Part shown: one piece after another, positions 51,835-62,426 of the stretch
Layout of the letters: each line of letters opens with the position of its first letter
Position numbering within the stretch: the first letter of the stretch is position 1
Assembly (NCBI RefSeq): GCF_025370105.1
Contig: NZ_JANQBK010000006.1
Coordinates: forward strand, 35,327 to 99,326
DNA: 64,000 nucleotides
Direction of reading: 5' to 3'
DNA from: Sphingomonas hylomeconis
GTDB taxonomy: Bacteria > Pseudomonadota > Alphaproteobacteria > Sphingomonadales > Sphingomonadaceae
Program-made: the position numbers and the translations under genes
Notes under the pieces: generated by a model
The model's input: only the letters and a program-made list of their open reading frames with translations
What the model was told of the DNA's origin: nothing
Database searches by the model: none

Positions 51835-53319
51835 CTACCACCATGCCTTGGCGCGCGCGGTGAAGCCGGCGCGTTGCTCGAGCGCCAGCCCGGCATTGAG
51901 GACGCCCTGCTCGTCCAAAGCCTTGCCGATAATCTGCAGGCCGAGCGGCAGGCCGCCCGCGTCGACGCCGCCCGGTACCGACATCGCCGGCAGGCCGGCG
52001 AGCGACGAGGGCACGGTGAACACATCGTTGAGATACATCGCCAGCGGGTCAGCCGACTTGTCGCCCAGCGCGAACGCCGCGGACGGCGCGGTCGGGGTGA
52101 GCAGCAGATCGCAGCTTTCCCAAGCGCGATCGAAATCGCGCGCGATGAGCGTGCGAATCTTCGAAGCCTGTGTGAAGTATGCGTCGTAAAAGCCTGCCGA
52201 CAGTACGTAGGTGCCGATCATGATGCGGCGCTTGACCTCCGGGCCGAACCCGGCGGCGCGCGTCGCGGCATACATGTCCTGCAGCCCGGCGCCCTCGGGC
52301 AGGTCGCGCAGGCCGTAGCGCACGCCATCATAGCGCGCGAGATTGGACGAGGCCTCGGCCGGCGCGATGATGTAATAGGCCGGCAGCGCGTATTTGGTAT
52401 GCGGCAGCGAGACTTCGACGATCTCGGCGCCGGCATCCTTGAGCCAGGCGATGCCCTGCTGCCACAACGCATCGATCTCGGCCGGCATGTTGTCGACGCG
52501 ATATTCCTTGGGAATGCCGATGCGCTTGCCCTTGAGATCGCCCGACAATCCGGCTTCCCACTGGGGCACGTCGAGCTGCAGCGAGGTCGCGTCCTTAGGA
52601 TCGAAGCCGGCCATGTTCTCGAGCATGATGGCGCAATCGCGCACGTCGCGCGCCATCGGCCCGGCCTGGTCGAGCGACGAGGCGAAGGCGACCACGCCCC
52701 AGCGCGAGCAACGGCCATAGGTCGGCTTGATACCGGCAATGCCGGTGAACGCGGCGGGCTGGCGGATCGAGCCACCGGTATCGGTGCCGGTCGCCGCCGG
52801 GCACAGCCGCGCCGCGATCGCCGCCGAGCTGCCGCCGGACGAGCCGCCCGGGGTCAGCGCGGCATTGCCGCCGTCGTTGCGCCGCCACGGCGAGATGACA
52901 TTGCCGAAGGCGCTCGTCTCGTTCGACGAGCCCATCGCGAACTGGTCCATGTTAAGCTTGCCGAGCATGCCGGCGCCGGCCGCCCACAGCTTGCCCGAGA
53001 CGGTGGACTCATACGGCGGGGTGAAGCCTTCGAGGATCAGGCTACCCGCGGTCGCCGGCACGCCACGCGTGCAGAACAGATCCTTCATGCCGATCGGCAC
53101 GCCGGCCAGCGGCTTAAGCGTCTCGCCGGCGGCGCGCGCCGCATCGGCGGCGTCGGCCGCGGCCAGCGCATGATCCGGCGTTTCGACCAGGAACGCGTTG
53201 AGCGTCTTGGCCTGGGCGACGTTGGACACGAACGCTTCCGCCACTTCGCGGGCAGAAAAGGAGCCGTCGCGCACGCCATCGCGGATCGCGGCGACGCCGA
53301 GGTTGGTAAGTTCAGTCAT
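51835..53319 (-). CDS. gatA: Aspartyl/glutamyl-tRNA(Asn/Gln) amidotransferase subunit A
   Basis: 494-aa amidase subunit that releases ammonia from glutamine. The Ser-cisSer-Lys triad is Lys79 ([10 protein letters not shown]), Ser160 ([11 protein letters not shown]) and Ser184 ([12 protein letters not shown]), all intact. The usual length is about 485-495 aa. Its ATG shares one base with the gatC stop. Downstream, instead of gatB, the vapBC module follows after a short palindromic gap. Confidence 0.97.
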   Translation of the reverse strand: MTELTNLGVAAIRDGVRDGSFSAREVAEAFVSNVAQAKTLNAFLVETPDHALAAADAADAARAAGETLKPLAGVPIGMKDLFCTRGVPATAGSLILEGFTPPYESTVSGKLWAAGAGMLGKLNMDQFAMGSSNETSAFGNVISPWRRNDGGNAALTPGGSSGGSSAAIAARLCPAATGTDTGGSIRQPAAFTGIAGIKPTYGRCSRWGVVAFASSLDQAGPMARDVRDCAIMLENMAGFDPKDATSLQLDVPQWEAGLSGDLKGKRIGIPKEYRVDNMPAEIDALWQQGIAWLKDAGAEIVEVSLPHTKYALPAYYIIAPAEASSNLARYDGVRYGLRDLPEGAGLQDMYAATRAAGFGPEVKRRIMIGTYVLSAGFYDAYFTQASKIRTLIARDFDRAWESCDLLLTPTAPSAAFALGDKSADPLAMYLNDVFTVPSSLAGLPAMSVPGGVDAGGLPLGLQIIGKALDEQGVLNAGLALEQRAGFTARAKAWW

Positions 53320-53606
53320 TATTCGATCACCTTCGGCACGGTGAAGAAGCCGTGCTCGGCCTGCGGGGCATTGGCGAGCACGGCATCGCGCACGGCGCCA
53401 TCGGTCACCACATCGTCGCGCAACCGCAGATGGTTCGGGATCACCGCGGTCATCGGCGCGACGCCGGTCGTGTCGACCTCGCTCAATTGCTCGATCCAGC
53501 CCATGATATTGTCGAGCTCCGGCGCGATGCGCGCGGCCTCTTCCTCGGTTATCGCAATGCGGGCTAGGCTCGCGATCTTCTTCACGGTGGGGATGTCTAC
53601 TGGCAT
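53319..53606 (-). CDS. gatC: Aspartyl/glutamyl-tRNA(Asn/Gln) amidotransferase subunit C
   Basis: 95-aa stabilising subunit that wraps between GatA and Gat[35 protein letters not shown] and DTTGVAPM followed by LRDDVV are diagnostic. It is the first gene of the operon. The upstream 141 nt to the divergent hydrolase contain the promoter; I could not resolve hexamers. Confidence 0.96.
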   Translation of the reverse strand: MPVDIPTVKKIASLARIAITEEEAARIAPELDNIMGWIEQLSEVDTTGVAPMTAVIPNHLRLRDDVVTDGAVRDAVLANAPQAEHGFFTVPKVIE

Positions 53607-53747
53607 GGAGCGCGGCTAGCAGAGCGGGGCCGACCGGCGCAAGGTTCACCTGCCTGCAAGATTGCGTGCAGGCCAATCATCGTGCAGTCAGCGCGCGATC
53701 GGCCCAAGCAGCGACCAGGCTGCGCCGCTGCCCCCGGAGTTCGCCAA

Positions 53748-54851
53748 TTGGCCCGCAAGTTCCTCTACGTCATCGCCACGCTGATCGTGCTCGCGATCGC
53801 CGCCGCCTTCGCCTATCGGCTGTGGGGCGCCGAGATCATCCGCTGGTGGGCGGTGCCGAGCGCGCAGTTCCAGCCGCTGCCCAAGGTTGCGGGCAATGCC
53901 TATGCCGACGGCAAGATGTGGATCGCGCATCCCGGCCGGGCCAACGATCCGGCGCGCTGGACCCCGCCGGGCTATCGCCCCGCCGCCACGCCGACCGCCG
54001 CGGTCTTCTACATCCATCCGACCTCTTTCCTCGGCACGACGCGCTGGAACGCCGCGCTCGACGATCCCGAGACCAACGCGCGCGCGGAGTTGTTCCTGCG
54101 CGGCCAGGCCAGCGCGTTCAACGAGGTCGGCGCGATCTGGGCGCCGCGCTATCGCCAGGCGACCTTCGGCGCCTTCCTCACCAACGTTGCCGCCGCCAAC
54201 CAGGCGCTCGACTTGGCCTATGGCGACGTGCTTGCCGCGTTCGACCAGTTTGTGAAGGAAGCCGGCGGCCGCCCGATCATCCTCGCCGGCCACAGCCAGG
54301 GTGCGCTGCATCTCAGCCGGCTGCTGCGCGATCGCATCGCCGGCAGGCCGGTCGCCCGGCGCATCGTCGCCGCCTATGTGGTCGGCTGGCCGGTGTCGCG
54401 CAGCACCGATCTTGCCGCGCTCGGCCTGCCCGAATGCGCGCGTGCCGATCAGGCCGGCTGTATCCTGTCATGGCAGAGTTTCGCCGAGCCGGCCGACCCG
54501 GCGATGGTCGTCGACCATTATGACGAGACGACGGGCTTCGACGGCAAAGCGCGCCGCGGCACGGCGATGGTCTGCACCAATCCGCTGACCGGTACGGCAA
54601 ACGCGACGGCAGCGGCCACGGCCAATCTCGGCACGCTGGTCCCCGCCGCCGATCTGGGCAGCGCGACGATCGTCGCCGGCAGCGTACCGGCGCGCTGCGA
54701 CCCGCAAGGCTTCCTGCTGATCGGCGATCCGCCATCGATCGGCGGTTACGTGCTGCCGGGCAACAATTACCATGTCTACGATTACGGCCTGTTCTGGGCC
54801 AATGTCCGAGCCGACGCCGCGCGGCGGCTGGCGGCGTTCGCGGCGCGATGA
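53748..54851 (+). CDS. DUF3089 alpha/beta-hydrolase-like protein, membrane-anchored
   Basis: About 367-aa protein. An N-terminal membrane helix ([19 protein letters not shown]) precedes the DUF3089 domain: [33 protein letters not shown] and the nucleophile elbow [15 protein letters not shown] (Ser). Esterase or lipase activity is likely, but no substrate is known. A TTG at 53748 with GGAG 8 nt upstream is the best start; the ATG further upstream adds an unlikely 22-residue Arg/Pro segment. It overlaps ruvX by 4 nt. Confidence 0.83.
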   Translation: MARKFLYVIATLIVLAIAAAFAYRLWGAEIIRWWAVPSAQFQPLPKVAGNAYADGKMWIAHPGRANDPARWTPPGYRPAATPTAAVFYIHPTSFLGTTRWNAALDDPETNARAELFLRGQASAFNEVGAIWAPRYRQATFGAFLTNVAAANQALDLAYGDVLAAFDQFVKEAGGRPIILAGHSQGALHLSRLLRDRIAGRPVARRIVAAYVVGWPVSRSTDLAALGLPECARADQAGCILSWQSFAEPADPAMVVDHYDETTGFDGKARRGTAMVCTNPLTGTANATAAATANLGTLVPAADLGSATIVAGSVPARCDPQGFLLIGDPPSIGGYVLPGNNYHVYDYGLFWANVRADAARRLAAFAAR

Positions 54852-55309
54852 TCACCACGGACCGCACCCGCTATCGCGAAGCGCTGCCTGCCGCCGGCCG
54901 GCTGATCGGGCTCGATGTCGGCACCAAGACGATCGGCACCGCGATCTGCGATGCCGGGTGGAGCTTCGCCTCCCCTGCCCTGCTGATCCGCCGCACCAAG
55001 TTCCAGAAGGACAAGCTCGCGCTGGTCGCGCTGATCACCGAACAGCGCGTCGCCGGGATCGTGATCGGCCTGCCGCTGCATCTCGACAGCAACGAAAGCC
55101 CGCGCAGCCAATCCAGCCGCGCCTTCGCGCGCAACATGGAAGACCTGGATCTGCCGATCCTGTTGTGGGACGAGCGCCTGTCGACCCAGGCGGTCACGCG
55201 CACGTTGATCGAGCAGGATGCATCGCGCGCCAAGCGCGCCGAACTGGTCGACAAGATGGCCGCGGCCTACATCCTGCAGGGCGCGATCGACGCGCTGGTC
55301 GCGGCGTGA
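54848..55309 (+). CDS. ruvX: Pre-16S rRNA nuclease RuvX/YqgF
   Basis: 153-aa RNase H-like protein. [17 protein letters not shown] carries the first catalytic Asp, [16 protein letters not shown] the conserved loop, [13 protein letters not shown] the Glu, and [14 protein letters not shown] the last Asp. YqgF processes the 5' end of 16S rRNA and has been proposed to act on branched DNA. Start overlaps the hydrolase stop by 4 nt. Confidence 0.94.
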   Translation: MITTDRTRYREALPAAGRLIGLDVGTKTIGTAICDAGWSFASPALLIRRTKFQKDKLALVALITEQRVAGIVIGLPLHLDSNESPRSQSSRAFARNMEDLDLPILLWDERLSTQAVTRTLIEQDASRAKRAELVDKMAAAYILQGAIDALVAA

Positions 55310-55349
55310 CGTTTACCCACGCCTAAGGCCTGTCACGCTATCGGCGCCT

Positions 55350-55631
55350 ATGTTGCTTATCATCGCCATCCTTTATGCCGTGCTGATCAATGCCGCGGAG
55401 ATCGTGGCCTTTTCGGCCGACAAGCCGCGGGCGATCGCGGGCGAATGGCGCGTCGCCGAATCGAACCTGCTGCTGCTGGCGCTCGCGGGCGGGACGCCGG
55501 GGGCCTATTGGGCGCGGCAGCGATTCCGCCACAAGACCCGTAAACAGCCCTTTTCCATGCAGCTCGATCTGATTGCGATGCTGCAAGTGGGGATCATCGC
55601 CGGCCTGGGATTCTTCTTCATCTTTCGCTGA
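55350..55631 (+). CDS. DUF1294 family small membrane protein
   Basis: 93-aa protein with two or three hydrophobic segments (LLIIAILYAVLINAAEIVAF; LLLLALAGGTPGAYWARQRF; LIAMLQVGIIAGLGFFFIF) and the DUF1294 signature DKPRAIAGEWRVAESNLL and RHKTRKQPF. Inner-membrane location is expected; the function is unknown. It follows ruvX by 40 nt on the same strand and may share its transcript. Confidence 0.88.
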   Translation: MLLIIAILYAVLINAAEIVAFSADKPRAIAGEWRVAESNLLLLALAGGTPGAYWARQRFRHKTRKQPFSMQLDLIAMLQVGIIAGLGFFFIFR

Positions 55632-55737
55632 CCGCAAGGCGGGTCTTCCGGCTCGAGATCGTTGCCACATCGGAGGCGATCGAACCCGATCTCGTTGCTT
55701 AGCATCTTGCTAACCATGCACCGCTTAAGCGCTGGCC

Positions 55738-56052
55738 ATGCCCTTTCCCGTCCCCTCCTGGCCCCTGTCGATCCTCGTCCTGCAAACGCTCGGGATCGTC
55801 TCCGCGTTGCTCGTGCTGCCATTGCTGCCGCCCCGCGATGGCCGCATGCTGCTGATTCCCGTGGGATCGGACAGTGCCGCGCGTCTCGCCCCGACCGCAC
55901 TCGCCACCGGCGCGCGGCTGATCGCGCGCGGACCGTTTCCGGGGTCGCTGGTGGTGCAGGGGCAGCGTGGCCCGCTCTCGTCCGCACTGCGCACGGTGCT
56001 GATCGTCGCGGCGCCGCAAAGCGGCTGTGGCAGCGCGGGAAGCCCGGCCTGA
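55738..56052 (+). CDS. Hypothetical membrane-anchored protein coupled to the chemoreceptor
   Basis: 104-aa, not recognised. One N-terminal helix ([20 protein letters not shown]) then a short domain ([47 protein letters not shown]). Its TGA overlaps the chemoreceptor ATG (TGATG), arguing that both are translated together and that it may be an accessory or sensory partner. GC-rich codon use fits its neighbours. Confidence 0.65.
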   Translation: MPFPVPSWPLSILVLQTLGIVSALLVLPLLPPRDGRMLLIPVGSDSAARLAPTALATGARLIARGPFPGSLVVQGQRGPLSSALRTVLIVAAPQSGCGSAGSPA

Positions 56053-57581
56053 TGCCCCTCGATGATCTGGCGCAGCTACGGCGGCGCGGCATCTGGATCC
56101 TCGTGATCGCCGGCTGGGTGTGCACCGCCGGGCTCGGGCTGCTTGCCCTTGCTCAGGGCGCCGAACACAGCGCACTGATCGTCGGGCTGGGCGCGCTGGT
56201 CAATCTCGCCCCGACGGCGATCGCCGTCGGCGGCCGGCACGACCGGCGCGCCCGCTTGCTGGTCGGCACGCTGGCTGCCGCCTATCCCGCGCTCGGCGTC
56301 TATCTGCTCGCCGGCCATGCCTGGCAGATGGACGGGCACATGTATTTCTTCGTCGCGCTCGCCGCGCTGACCGTGCTGTGCGACTGGCGGCCGATCGCGC
56401 TCGCCTCGGCGCTGATCGCGGTCCACCACCTAGCGCTCGAGGCGCTCGCGCCGGCCTGGGTATTCACCGGGACGGGCAATTTCGCGCGTGTGGTCATCCA
56501 TGCCGTGGCGGTCGCACTGCAATTCGCCGTGCTCGGCTATATCACCACGCGCCTGCGCAACCTGCTGGTGCAGCAATCGGCGGACCGCGACGAGAGCAGC
56601 CGGCTGGCGGCCGATGCGATCCAGGGCCGCCGCGATGTCGAGACCGCGCTGGCCGCGATGCGCGCTGCAGACCTGCGCGCGAGCGGCGAACGCGATCGCC
56701 GCGAACGCGTCGAGCAGGATACCGCGACGCAGCGGCGCCACGACATGCTAGCCTTTGCCGCGGCGTTCCAGGCATCGGTCGCCGATATCGTCGTCGCGGT
56801 CGGCACCGCCTCGACCGAGCTCGAACAGTCCGCCCGCGCGCTCAACCGCCTGGCGACGCGGGCCAGCGCCGAGACCGCCGATACCGCCCATGCCGCGGCC
56901 TGCTCGTCGAGCAGCGCACGCGCGCTGGCCGGCCGCACGCAGGAACTGGGCATCTCGATCACCGCGATCGCCGCCAGCGTCGATCAGCAGGCGACGCTCA
57001 GCGGCAACGCCCGGGCGGTTTCCAGCTCGGGCCATGAGGCGGTCGGCTCGCTGGCCGATCGCGCGCTGGCCATCACCCGCTTCGCTGAATCGATCAGCGA
57101 GATTGCCGGGCGCACCAACCTGCTCGCGCTCAATGCGACGATCGAGGCGGCGCGCGCCGGCGAGGCCGGGCGCGGATTCGCGGTCGTCGCGCATGAGGTC
57201 AAACTGCTCGCCGGGCAGACTGCGGGCGCGACTGGCGAGATCCGCTCGCTTGCCGGCACGGTGCAGGGCGGCGCCGATATCGCCAACGGCGCGCTGCGCG
57301 ATATCGCCGCGATGGTCGCCGAACTGGCCGAGGCGGCGGAGGAAATCCGCGCCGCGGTCGAGCAACAACGCAGCACCGTCTCGCTGATCCATGCCACGGC
57401 GGACGATACGGCAGCGAGCGCAGGCCAGATGTCCGAACTGCTCCGCGGCGTCGTTATCGTCGCGGCCGACACCGAAAAACTGTCCGGTCGCGTGACCAGC
57501 GCCGCCGGTGGCCTGTCGCAGACCGCGCGCCAGTTGCAGCAGGCGACCGAGCAATTCGTGGCGAAACTGCACGCGGCGTGA
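56052..57581 (+). CDS. Methyl-accepting chemotaxis-like protein with multi-helix membrane domain
   Basis: 509-aa receptor. About five or six hydrophobic helices span residues 15-170 ([50 protein letters not shown]), a charged coiled coil lies at 175-235, and the signalling hairpin is [41 protein letters not shown] (given here as two overlapping halves: [20 protein letters not shown] and [18 protein letters not shown]). No HAMP or periplasmic sensor domain is apparent. It could bind CheA/CheW, but no chemotaxis genes are nearby. Confidence 0.85.
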   Translation: MPLDDLAQLRRRGIWILVIAGWVCTAGLGLLALAQGAEHSALIVGLGALVNLAPTAIAVGGRHDRRARLLVGTLAAAYPALGVYLLAGHAWQMDGHMYFFVALAALTVLCDWRPIALASALIAVHHLALEALAPAWVFTGTGNFARVVIHAVAVALQFAVLGYITTRLRNLLVQQSADRDESSRLAADAIQGRRDVETALAAMRAADLRASGERDRRERVEQDTATQRRHDMLAFAAAFQASVADIVVAVGTASTELEQSARALNRLATRASAETADTAHAAACSSSSARALAGRTQELGISITAIAASVDQQATLSGNARAVSSSGHEAVGSLADRALAITRFAESISEIAGRTNLLALNATIEAARAGEAGRGFAVVAHEVKLLAGQTAGATGEIRSLAGTVQGGADIANGALRDIAAMVAELAEAAEEIRAAVEQQRSTVSLIHATADDTAASAGQMSELLRGVVIVAADTEKLSGRVTSAAGGLSQTARQLQQATEQFVAKLHAA

Positions 57582-57627
57582 GCGGCGGCTTGCGCCGCGC
57601 CGCGCCCGCCGTTACCGAACCCCTTTA

Positions 57628-58617
57628 ATGCAACCCTCAGATCACAGCCCCGCTGCCTCCCTCCCGGGCAGCGCCGTCTTCCCGCACCGGCACCTCACCG
57701 GCATTGCCGGGTTGAAGCCGCACGAGATCACGTTCCTGCTCGACGAGGCGGAACAATGGGTCGCCGCCAATCGCGGCTCCAAGAAGAACGACAAACGGCT
57801 GCGCGGACTCACGCAGATCAACGCCTTTTTCGAAAACAGCACGCGTACGCTTCTCTCGTTCGAGATCGCCGGCAAGCGGCTGCGCGCCGATGTCGTCAAC
57901 ATGCATGCCGCTACCTCCAGCGTGAAGAAAGGCGAGACGCTGATCGACACGGCGATGACGCTCAACGCGATGCGCGCGGACGTGATCGTCATCCGCCACG
58001 GCTCGTCGGGCGCGGTGCGGCTGATCGCCGACAAGGTCGATTGCCCGGTGTTGAACGCCGGTGACGGCAGCCACGAACATCCCACCCAGGCGCTGCTCGA
58101 CGCGCTGACCATCCGCCGCCGGCGCGGCACGATCCACAACCAGCGCGTGGTGATCTGCGGCGACGTGCTGCACAGCCGGGTGGCGCGCTCGAACATTCTC
58201 GCGCTGACCTCGCTGTCTGCCGACGTCCGCGTCTGCGCACCCTCGACGCTGATGCCGGCCGGGATCGAGCGGATGGGCGTCACGCCGTTCACCGATTTCG
58301 ATACCGCGCTGGAAGGCGCCGACGTGGTGATGATGCTGCGGCTGCAGAACGAGCGGATGGCGGGCGGCTTCGTGCCATCCAACCGCGAATTCCACCTGCG
58401 CTACGGGCTCACCCTGAAACGACTCGCCAAGGCGCAGCCAGGCGCTTTGGTGATGCATCCCGGGCCGATGAACCGCGGCGTCGAGATCGATAGCGCGGTG
58501 GCCGATCACGTCGACCAGTCGGCGATCACCGAACAGGTCGAGATGGGCGTGGCGGTGCGCATGGCCTGCCTCGACGTGCTGACGCGCCGGTCGCGCGGCG
58601 TGAAAGGCTGGGCATGA
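57628..58617 (+). CDS. pyrB: Aspartate carbamoyltransferase catalytic subunit
   Basis: 329-aa enzyme joining carbamoyl phosphate and aspartate, the first committed step of pyrimidine synthesis. [15 protein letters not shown] is the carbamoyl-phosphate loop, VIRHGSSGA and [17 protein letters not shown] the other phosphate and active-site stretches, and [13 protein letters not shown] the 240s-type region. Its stop overlaps the downstream dihydroorotase-like gene (ATGA), a pairing seen where a non-catalytic DHOase homologue associates with PyrB. Confidence 0.97.
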   Translation: MQPSDHSPAASLPGSAVFPHRHLTGIAGLKPHEITFLLDEAEQWVAANRGSKKNDKRLRGLTQINAFFENSTRTLLSFEIAGKRLRADVVNMHAATSSVKKGETLIDTAMTLNAMRADVIVIRHGSSGAVRLIADKVDCPVLNAGDGSHEHPTQALLDALTIRRRRGTIHNQRVVICGDVLHSRVARSNILALTSLSADVRVCAPSTLMPAGIERMGVTPFTDFDTALEGADVVMMLRLQNERMAGGFVPSNREFHLRYGLTLKRLAKAQPGALVMHPGPMNRGVEIDSAVADHVDQSAITEQVEMGVAVRMACLDVLTRRSRGVKGWA

Positions 58618-59834
58618 CGATCGCACTTCTCAACGCGCAACTGGTGTGCCCAACGGGCGGCGCCAGCAGCGGCGGCGTGCTGATCGACGGGCACAGCATT
58701 GCCGCGGTCGGCACCTTTGCGGTGCCGGACGACGCGCACGTGATCGACTGTCACGGCAAGATCCTCGCGCCCGCGATCGTCGATCTCGGCGTGTTCACGA
58801 TCGACGTGCCCGCCTGCCATGCCGGCGGCATCGTCCGCGTCGGGCTTATGCCGGACCAGACACCGGTGCTCGACGATCCCGGTATCGTCCAGCGCGCCGC
58901 GCTGATCGGCCGTCCCGGGCTGTGGATCCATCCGATCGCCGCGGCAACGCGCGGGCTGGCCGGCAAGGATCTGGCCGAAATGGCGATCAACCGCGATGCC
59001 GGTGCGGTTGCGGTCGGCACCGGCGAGCGCTGGATCGCGGATTCGGGCGTGATGCGCAAAGTGCTCGCTTATGCCGGCGATCTCGGGCTGACGCTGATCG
59101 CCGAGGCGCAGGACGGTGGCGTGCTCGGCAACGCCGTCGCCACCGCGGGCGAAACCGCGACGCGGATGGGCCTGCCCGCCGCGCCGTCGCTGGCCGAGCC
59201 GCTGGCGATCGCGCGCGATCTGATGCTGGCCGAGGACACCGGCGCGAAGATCCACTTCCGCACCGTCACCACCGCGGCCGGCTTCGACCTCGTCCGTGCG
59301 GCCAAGCGCCGCGGCGTGCGCGTCACCTGCGGCATCACGCCGGCGCATTTGCTGCTGTCGGATATCGCGATGAGCGATTTCCGCACCTTCACGCATCTCT
59401 CGCCGCCCTTGCGGGACGAAAGCGACCGTCAGGCCTGCCTCGCAGCACTGGCCGATGGCACGATCGACATCCTGTGCTCGGGCCACGATCCGCGCGGGCC
59501 CGAGGAAAAGCGCCTGCCGTTCGCCGATTCGGCGCACGGCATGGCGGGGGCGGAGACGTTGCTCGCGCTGGCGCTCGGTATGGTGCGCGACGAGCGCATC
59601 ACGCTGCAACGGCTGATCGCCATGCTCTCGGCCGGGCCGGCGGCGATCCTCGGGCTGGAGACGGGCACGCTGACCGTCGGCGCGCCGGCCGATCTGATGC
59701 TGTTCGACGAGGGCGCGCCGTGGCTGATCGATGCCGACAAGATGGTCGCGCTGGCCGGCAACACGCCGTTCGACGGGTTGCCGGTGCAGGGCAAGGTGCT
59801 GCGCCTGTGGAAGGGCGGCGCCGCGCTGCGTTAA
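58614..59834 (+). CDS. Dihydroorotase-like protein lacking metal ligands (PyrC'/PyrX-like)
   Basis: 406-aa amidohydrolase-fold protein. Active class I DHOases have HXH after the first strand; here that site reads [15 protein letters not shown] with no His pair. The TDHAPH-like motif is [12 protein letters not shown], so the metal-ligand Asp is replaced by Gly. Fold signatures remain ([15 protein letters not shown]). It is coupled to pyrB and probably plays a structural role in an ATCase complex, as in Pseudomonas; a true DHOase must be encoded elsewhere. Confidence 0.85.
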   Translation: MTIALLNAQLVCPTGGASSGGVLIDGHSIAAVGTFAVPDDAHVIDCHGKILAPAIVDLGVFTIDVPACHAGGIVRVGLMPDQTPVLDDPGIVQRAALIGRPGLWIHPIAAATRGLAGKDLAEMAINRDAGAVAVGTGERWIADSGVMRKVLAYAGDLGLTLIAEAQDGGVLGNAVATAGETATRMGLPAAPSLAEPLAIARDLMLAEDTGAKIHFRTVTTAAGFDLVRAAKRRGVRVTCGITPAHLLLSDIAMSDFRTFTHLSPPLRDESDRQACLAALADGTIDILCSGHDPRGPEEKRLPFADSAHGMAGAETLLALALGMVRDERITLQRLIAMLSAGPAAILGLETGTLTVGAPADLMLFDEGAPWLIDADKMVALAGNTPFDGLPVQGKVLRLWKGGAALR

Positions 59835-60295
59835 CGGCGGCAGCCGCGCGCGCTCTGCAAGCCGCGCAGATAACCGCGCCGCGCATGGCCGGCGCTGATC
59901 GCCTGTTCCAGCCGACGCTGTGCCCCCGCCGCGCCGGATACTTCGCGCACCACCCCGCGGAACGGAATCAGCGAATTGACCACCGCCGAGCCGCCCAGTT
60001 CCGCGATGCCAGCGCGCTTACTGCTTTCGCCCGATCCGAAATCGGGGCCCAGCGCCTCGCTCAGTTCGCTGATCCCGGCGGCGATCCGCGCGCAACCCGA
60101 GACCGGCGCGTAGGTGGCATCGGCGGCGCGCTGCAGGACGGGCGGGATCTTGGTCTTGGCGATGCCCACGTCGCGCGCCGGCTGGCTGACGACGCGCCCG
60201 GCGATCTTCTCGTCGCTCTCCTTCTGCTGCGCCAGCGCCGGGACCGACAGCGATAGCGCGACCAGCGTGGCAAGCGATACGGCAAGGTTCTTCAT
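59831..60295 (-). CDS. Exported hypothetical protein, 154 aa
   Basis: Not recognised. Signal peptide (MKNLAVSLATLVALSLSVPA, cleaved after LAQ) followed by a small soluble domain with two Cys (SGCARIAAGI; SARGCRR) and a conserved-looking LIPFRGVVREVSGA. The final TAA shares the TTAA with the convergent dihydroorotase-like gene, an overlap of 4 nt. Periplasmic location expected. Confidence 0.72.
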   Translation of the reverse strand: MKNLAVSLATLVALSLSVPALAQQKESDEKIAGRVVSQPARDVGIAKTKIPPVLQRAADATYAPVSGCARIAAGISELSEALGPDFGSGESSKRAGIAELGGSAVVNSLIPFRGVVREVSGAAGAQRRLEQAISAGHARRGYLRGLQSARGCRR

Positions 60296-60361
60296 GACAG
60301 CTATCCTGAAATCGTTGAGCCTGCGTAACGCATGACACGGCCACGGGTCGCATTGCACATA

Positions 60362-60402
60362 CGAAAACGGCCGGCCCCGCGGATCGGGGGCCGGCCGTTC
60401 GT
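60362..60402 (-). terminator. Rho-independent-type terminator downstream of the SPOR gene
   Basis: Perfect 13-bp stem AACGGCCGGCCCC / GGGGCCGGCCGTT with an 8-nt loop, 20 nt after the SPOR gene stop, followed leftward by TTTTCG. It probably ends the parA-SPOR operon. Confidence 0.75.
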
Positions 60403-60422
60403 GGTCGATCTGTCGAAAAGGC

Positions 60423-61778
60423 TCAGCGCGCGGCCAGCTGCGCACCCCGCCCGCCCGACTTGACCCATGCCGCCATCTTGTCGCCGGCATCGGCACGCAC
60501 GAAGCAACTGCCGCCCGCCGCCTTGTAGTTCCGGCACATGCTGACCGCGTCGCTGCGCGCGAAGCCGCCGACCGACAGGCGGTAGAAGGTGCCCGCCTTG
60601 GTCTGCACTGCCACGCCCGACGGCGTCTTGCCGGCAAAGGCACCATGACGCGCCATCCGGCCCCAGGCATCGCGGGCGACGCCGGCATTGTCGAACGCAC
60701 CGAGCTGGACGAAGAAATTGCCCTTGGCCGGCGCCTTGGCCGCGACCGCCGCGCCCATCGCGGGCTTGGGTTGCGCGAACAGCGCCCTAGCCTTCGCACC
60801 AGACGCGACCGCCTGCTGCACGGGAAGTTGGCGGACCGCACGCGGCGGCAGCACCTGGATCACTTCCTGACGCGCGGCGAAGCTGACATTGGAGACCGAC
60901 GCCGCCACCGGCAGCGCTGCCTCGGATAGCATCGGTGCCGTCGTTTCCGCCTCGGCGACCGCCACCGGCGCCGGGCTGCCGGGTGCGCCCGGCATATAGG
61001 CATCGACCGGCGTGGTCGCGGCGAGGCCGACCGGCGCCGTGCCGTTCAGCGCGAGTCGCACCGGCTGGCCCGGATCGACGACCGGCGTCACGCCGAGCAG
61101 GCTGGCGACCTGATCCGAGGCGGAGCTCGGCTTGGCAAAGCTTGCCCATTCCAGGATCCGCGCATCGACCTGATCGGGCGCGAGATCCATCGCGACGACG
61201 GTGCGCGCGTCCATCCAGCGCCCGGCCAGGGCCAGCGCCAGCGCATAATTCTGCCGTGTCTTGGCATCGGCCTCCGGCGCGCGCGCCGCACCGTCGAGCA
61301 GCTCGACCGCCGTCGCCGGATCGCCGGCCAGCGCAATGGCCAGGCCGCGATCGCTGACCGCGATGATCTGGGCATTGGCGTCCAGCGTCCGCCGTGCGCC
61401 ATCCCAATTGCCCTGCGCGATTTCCGTCAGCGCGAGATTGAGCGCGGCCTTGCCATTGCCGGGCTCGAGCGCAAGCACATCGGCAAAGGCCGCGCGCGCC
61501 GAAGCGAACCGCCCGCCCTTGAGATAGGCCTGGCCGAGCAGCACGCGATAGGCCGGCACCTGCGGGTCATAGCCAACTGCGCGCTCGGCCTGCTCGATCG
61601 CCGCATCGGTCCTGCCCTTGGCCAGATTGCGGCGGGCGAGTTCGGCATTCTTCGCCGCGATCTTCGCGCCGTCCTGCATGCCGGCGAACGCGATACCGCT
61701 CACGCCGGCATAACCTGCCATCGTGCCCCCGAGCAGGAGGGCCGACAGGCTGAGCGTGACGATTGCCCGGGTCTTCAT
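60423..61778 (-). CDS. TPR and SPOR domain-containing exported protein
   Basis: 451-aa protein: N-terminal hydrophobic signal/anchor (AIVTLSLSALLLGGTMAGYA), TPR repeats at about 40-200 (AIEQAERAVGYDPQVPAYRVLLG; SARAAFADVLALEPGNGKAALN), a Pro/Val/Ala linker, and a C-terminal SPOR domain (FFVQLGAFDNAGVARDAWGRM ... YRLSVGGFARSDAVSMCR). SPOR domains bind denuded glycan at the septum, so it is probably a division-site envelope protein. It lies 14 nt downstream of the RHH gene in the parA operon. Confidence 0.87.
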   Translation of the reverse strand: MKTRAIVTLSLSALLLGGTMAGYAGVSGIAFAGMQDGAKIAAKNAELARRNLAKGRTDAAIEQAERAVGYDPQVPAYRVLLGQAYLKGGRFASARAAFADVLALEPGNGKAALNLALTEIAQGNWDGARRTLDANAQIIAVSDRGLAIALAGDPATAVELLDGAARAPEADAKTRQNYALALALAGRWMDARTVVAMDLAPDQVDARILEWASFAKPSSASDQVASLLGVTPVVDPGQPVRLALNGTAPVGLAATTPVDAYMPGAPGSPAPVAVAEAETTAPMLSEAALPVAASVSNVSFAARQEVIQVLPPRAVRQLPVQQAVASGAKARALFAQPKPAMGAAVAAKAPAKGNFFVQLGAFDNAGVARDAWGRMARHGAFAGKTPSGVAVQTKAGTFYRLSVGGFARSDAVSMCRNYKAAGGSCFVRADAGDKMAAWVKSGGRGAQLAAR

Positions 61779-61792
61779 CGGAAAATCCTTAT

Positions 61793-62422
61793 CTATCGCT
61801 TCGCCCGGTCGGGCAGCTGGCTGACCAGCGCCGCGACTTCGGGCAATGTTTCGAGAAAGGCGTCGAGCGCCTCGGTGACGAGCAGCTGCGCCGACCGGTT
61901 TTGCATGGCGCTCGCCAGCCGCAGCTTGAGATGGCGATCGCTATCGAGTCGCAGCGTGAACGCCGATTTGGCGCGCACGACATGTTTGGCATTGGTCTCG
62001 CGGCGGATCCGCGTCGCGGTGGCGACGGAGACCGGACGGCGCACCGCTGCTTCGGGTTCTGGTTCGGGCGCCGCGACCTGCGCGACGACCGGGGCTTCTG
62101 TTTCGACCGCAGCCTCGGCCACGGGAGCCTCTGCCACGGGAGCCTCGACGACCGGCATCGCCGGCACCGCCACGGCGGTGTCGGGCGCGACCGGCGCGAA
62201 CTCCTCGTGCAGCGCCTCGCGCTGGACCAGCACGACCGGCACCGGTGCCTCGACCGGCGCGGAATCGCCCATGTCGTTCCAGCCGAGATCGTCATGTGCG
62301 CCGGGCGGCGCGCCGAACCCGCCAAACCCTTGCGGGCGCATCGCCGGGCGTGCCGTGCCCTTGCGCGCGAGCAGCGTGGCCGAGAGCGAGGCGAGCGGCT
62401 TGGAGCTTCCGATCATCGCCAT
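61793..62422 (-). CDS. ParA-associated protein with C-terminal ribbon-helix-helix-like domain
   Basis: 209-aa protein. The middle (about 50-130) is Ala/Pro/Val/Glu-rich and probably disordered. Residues about 155-192 (FTLRLDSDRHLKLRLASAMQ, then NRSAQLLVTEALDAFLETL) fit a strand-helix-helix ribbon-helix-helix, the fold of ParG/CopG-type centromere and operator binders. It lies 4 nt after parA. I infer that it is the DNA-binding partner of the ParA ATPase; no direct motif proves DNA binding. Confidence 0.68.
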   Translation of the reverse strand: MAMIGSSKPLASLSATLLARKGTARPAMRPQGFGGFGAPPGAHDDLGWNDMGDSAPVEAPVPVVLVQREALHEEFAPVAPDTAVAVPAMPVVEAPVAEAPVAEAAVETEAPVVAQVAAPEPEPEAAVRRPVSVATATRIRRETNAKHVVRAKSAFTLRLDSDRHLKLRLASAMQNRSAQLLVTEALDAFLETLPEVAALVSQLPDRAKR

Positions 62423-62426
62423 GGCC

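Noticed and set aside
51798..52025. A 75-residue ORF overlapping gatA upstream of vapB
   Set aside because: Arg/Cys/Ser-rich out-of-frame shadow of gatA with no ribosome site; vapB is the real gene.
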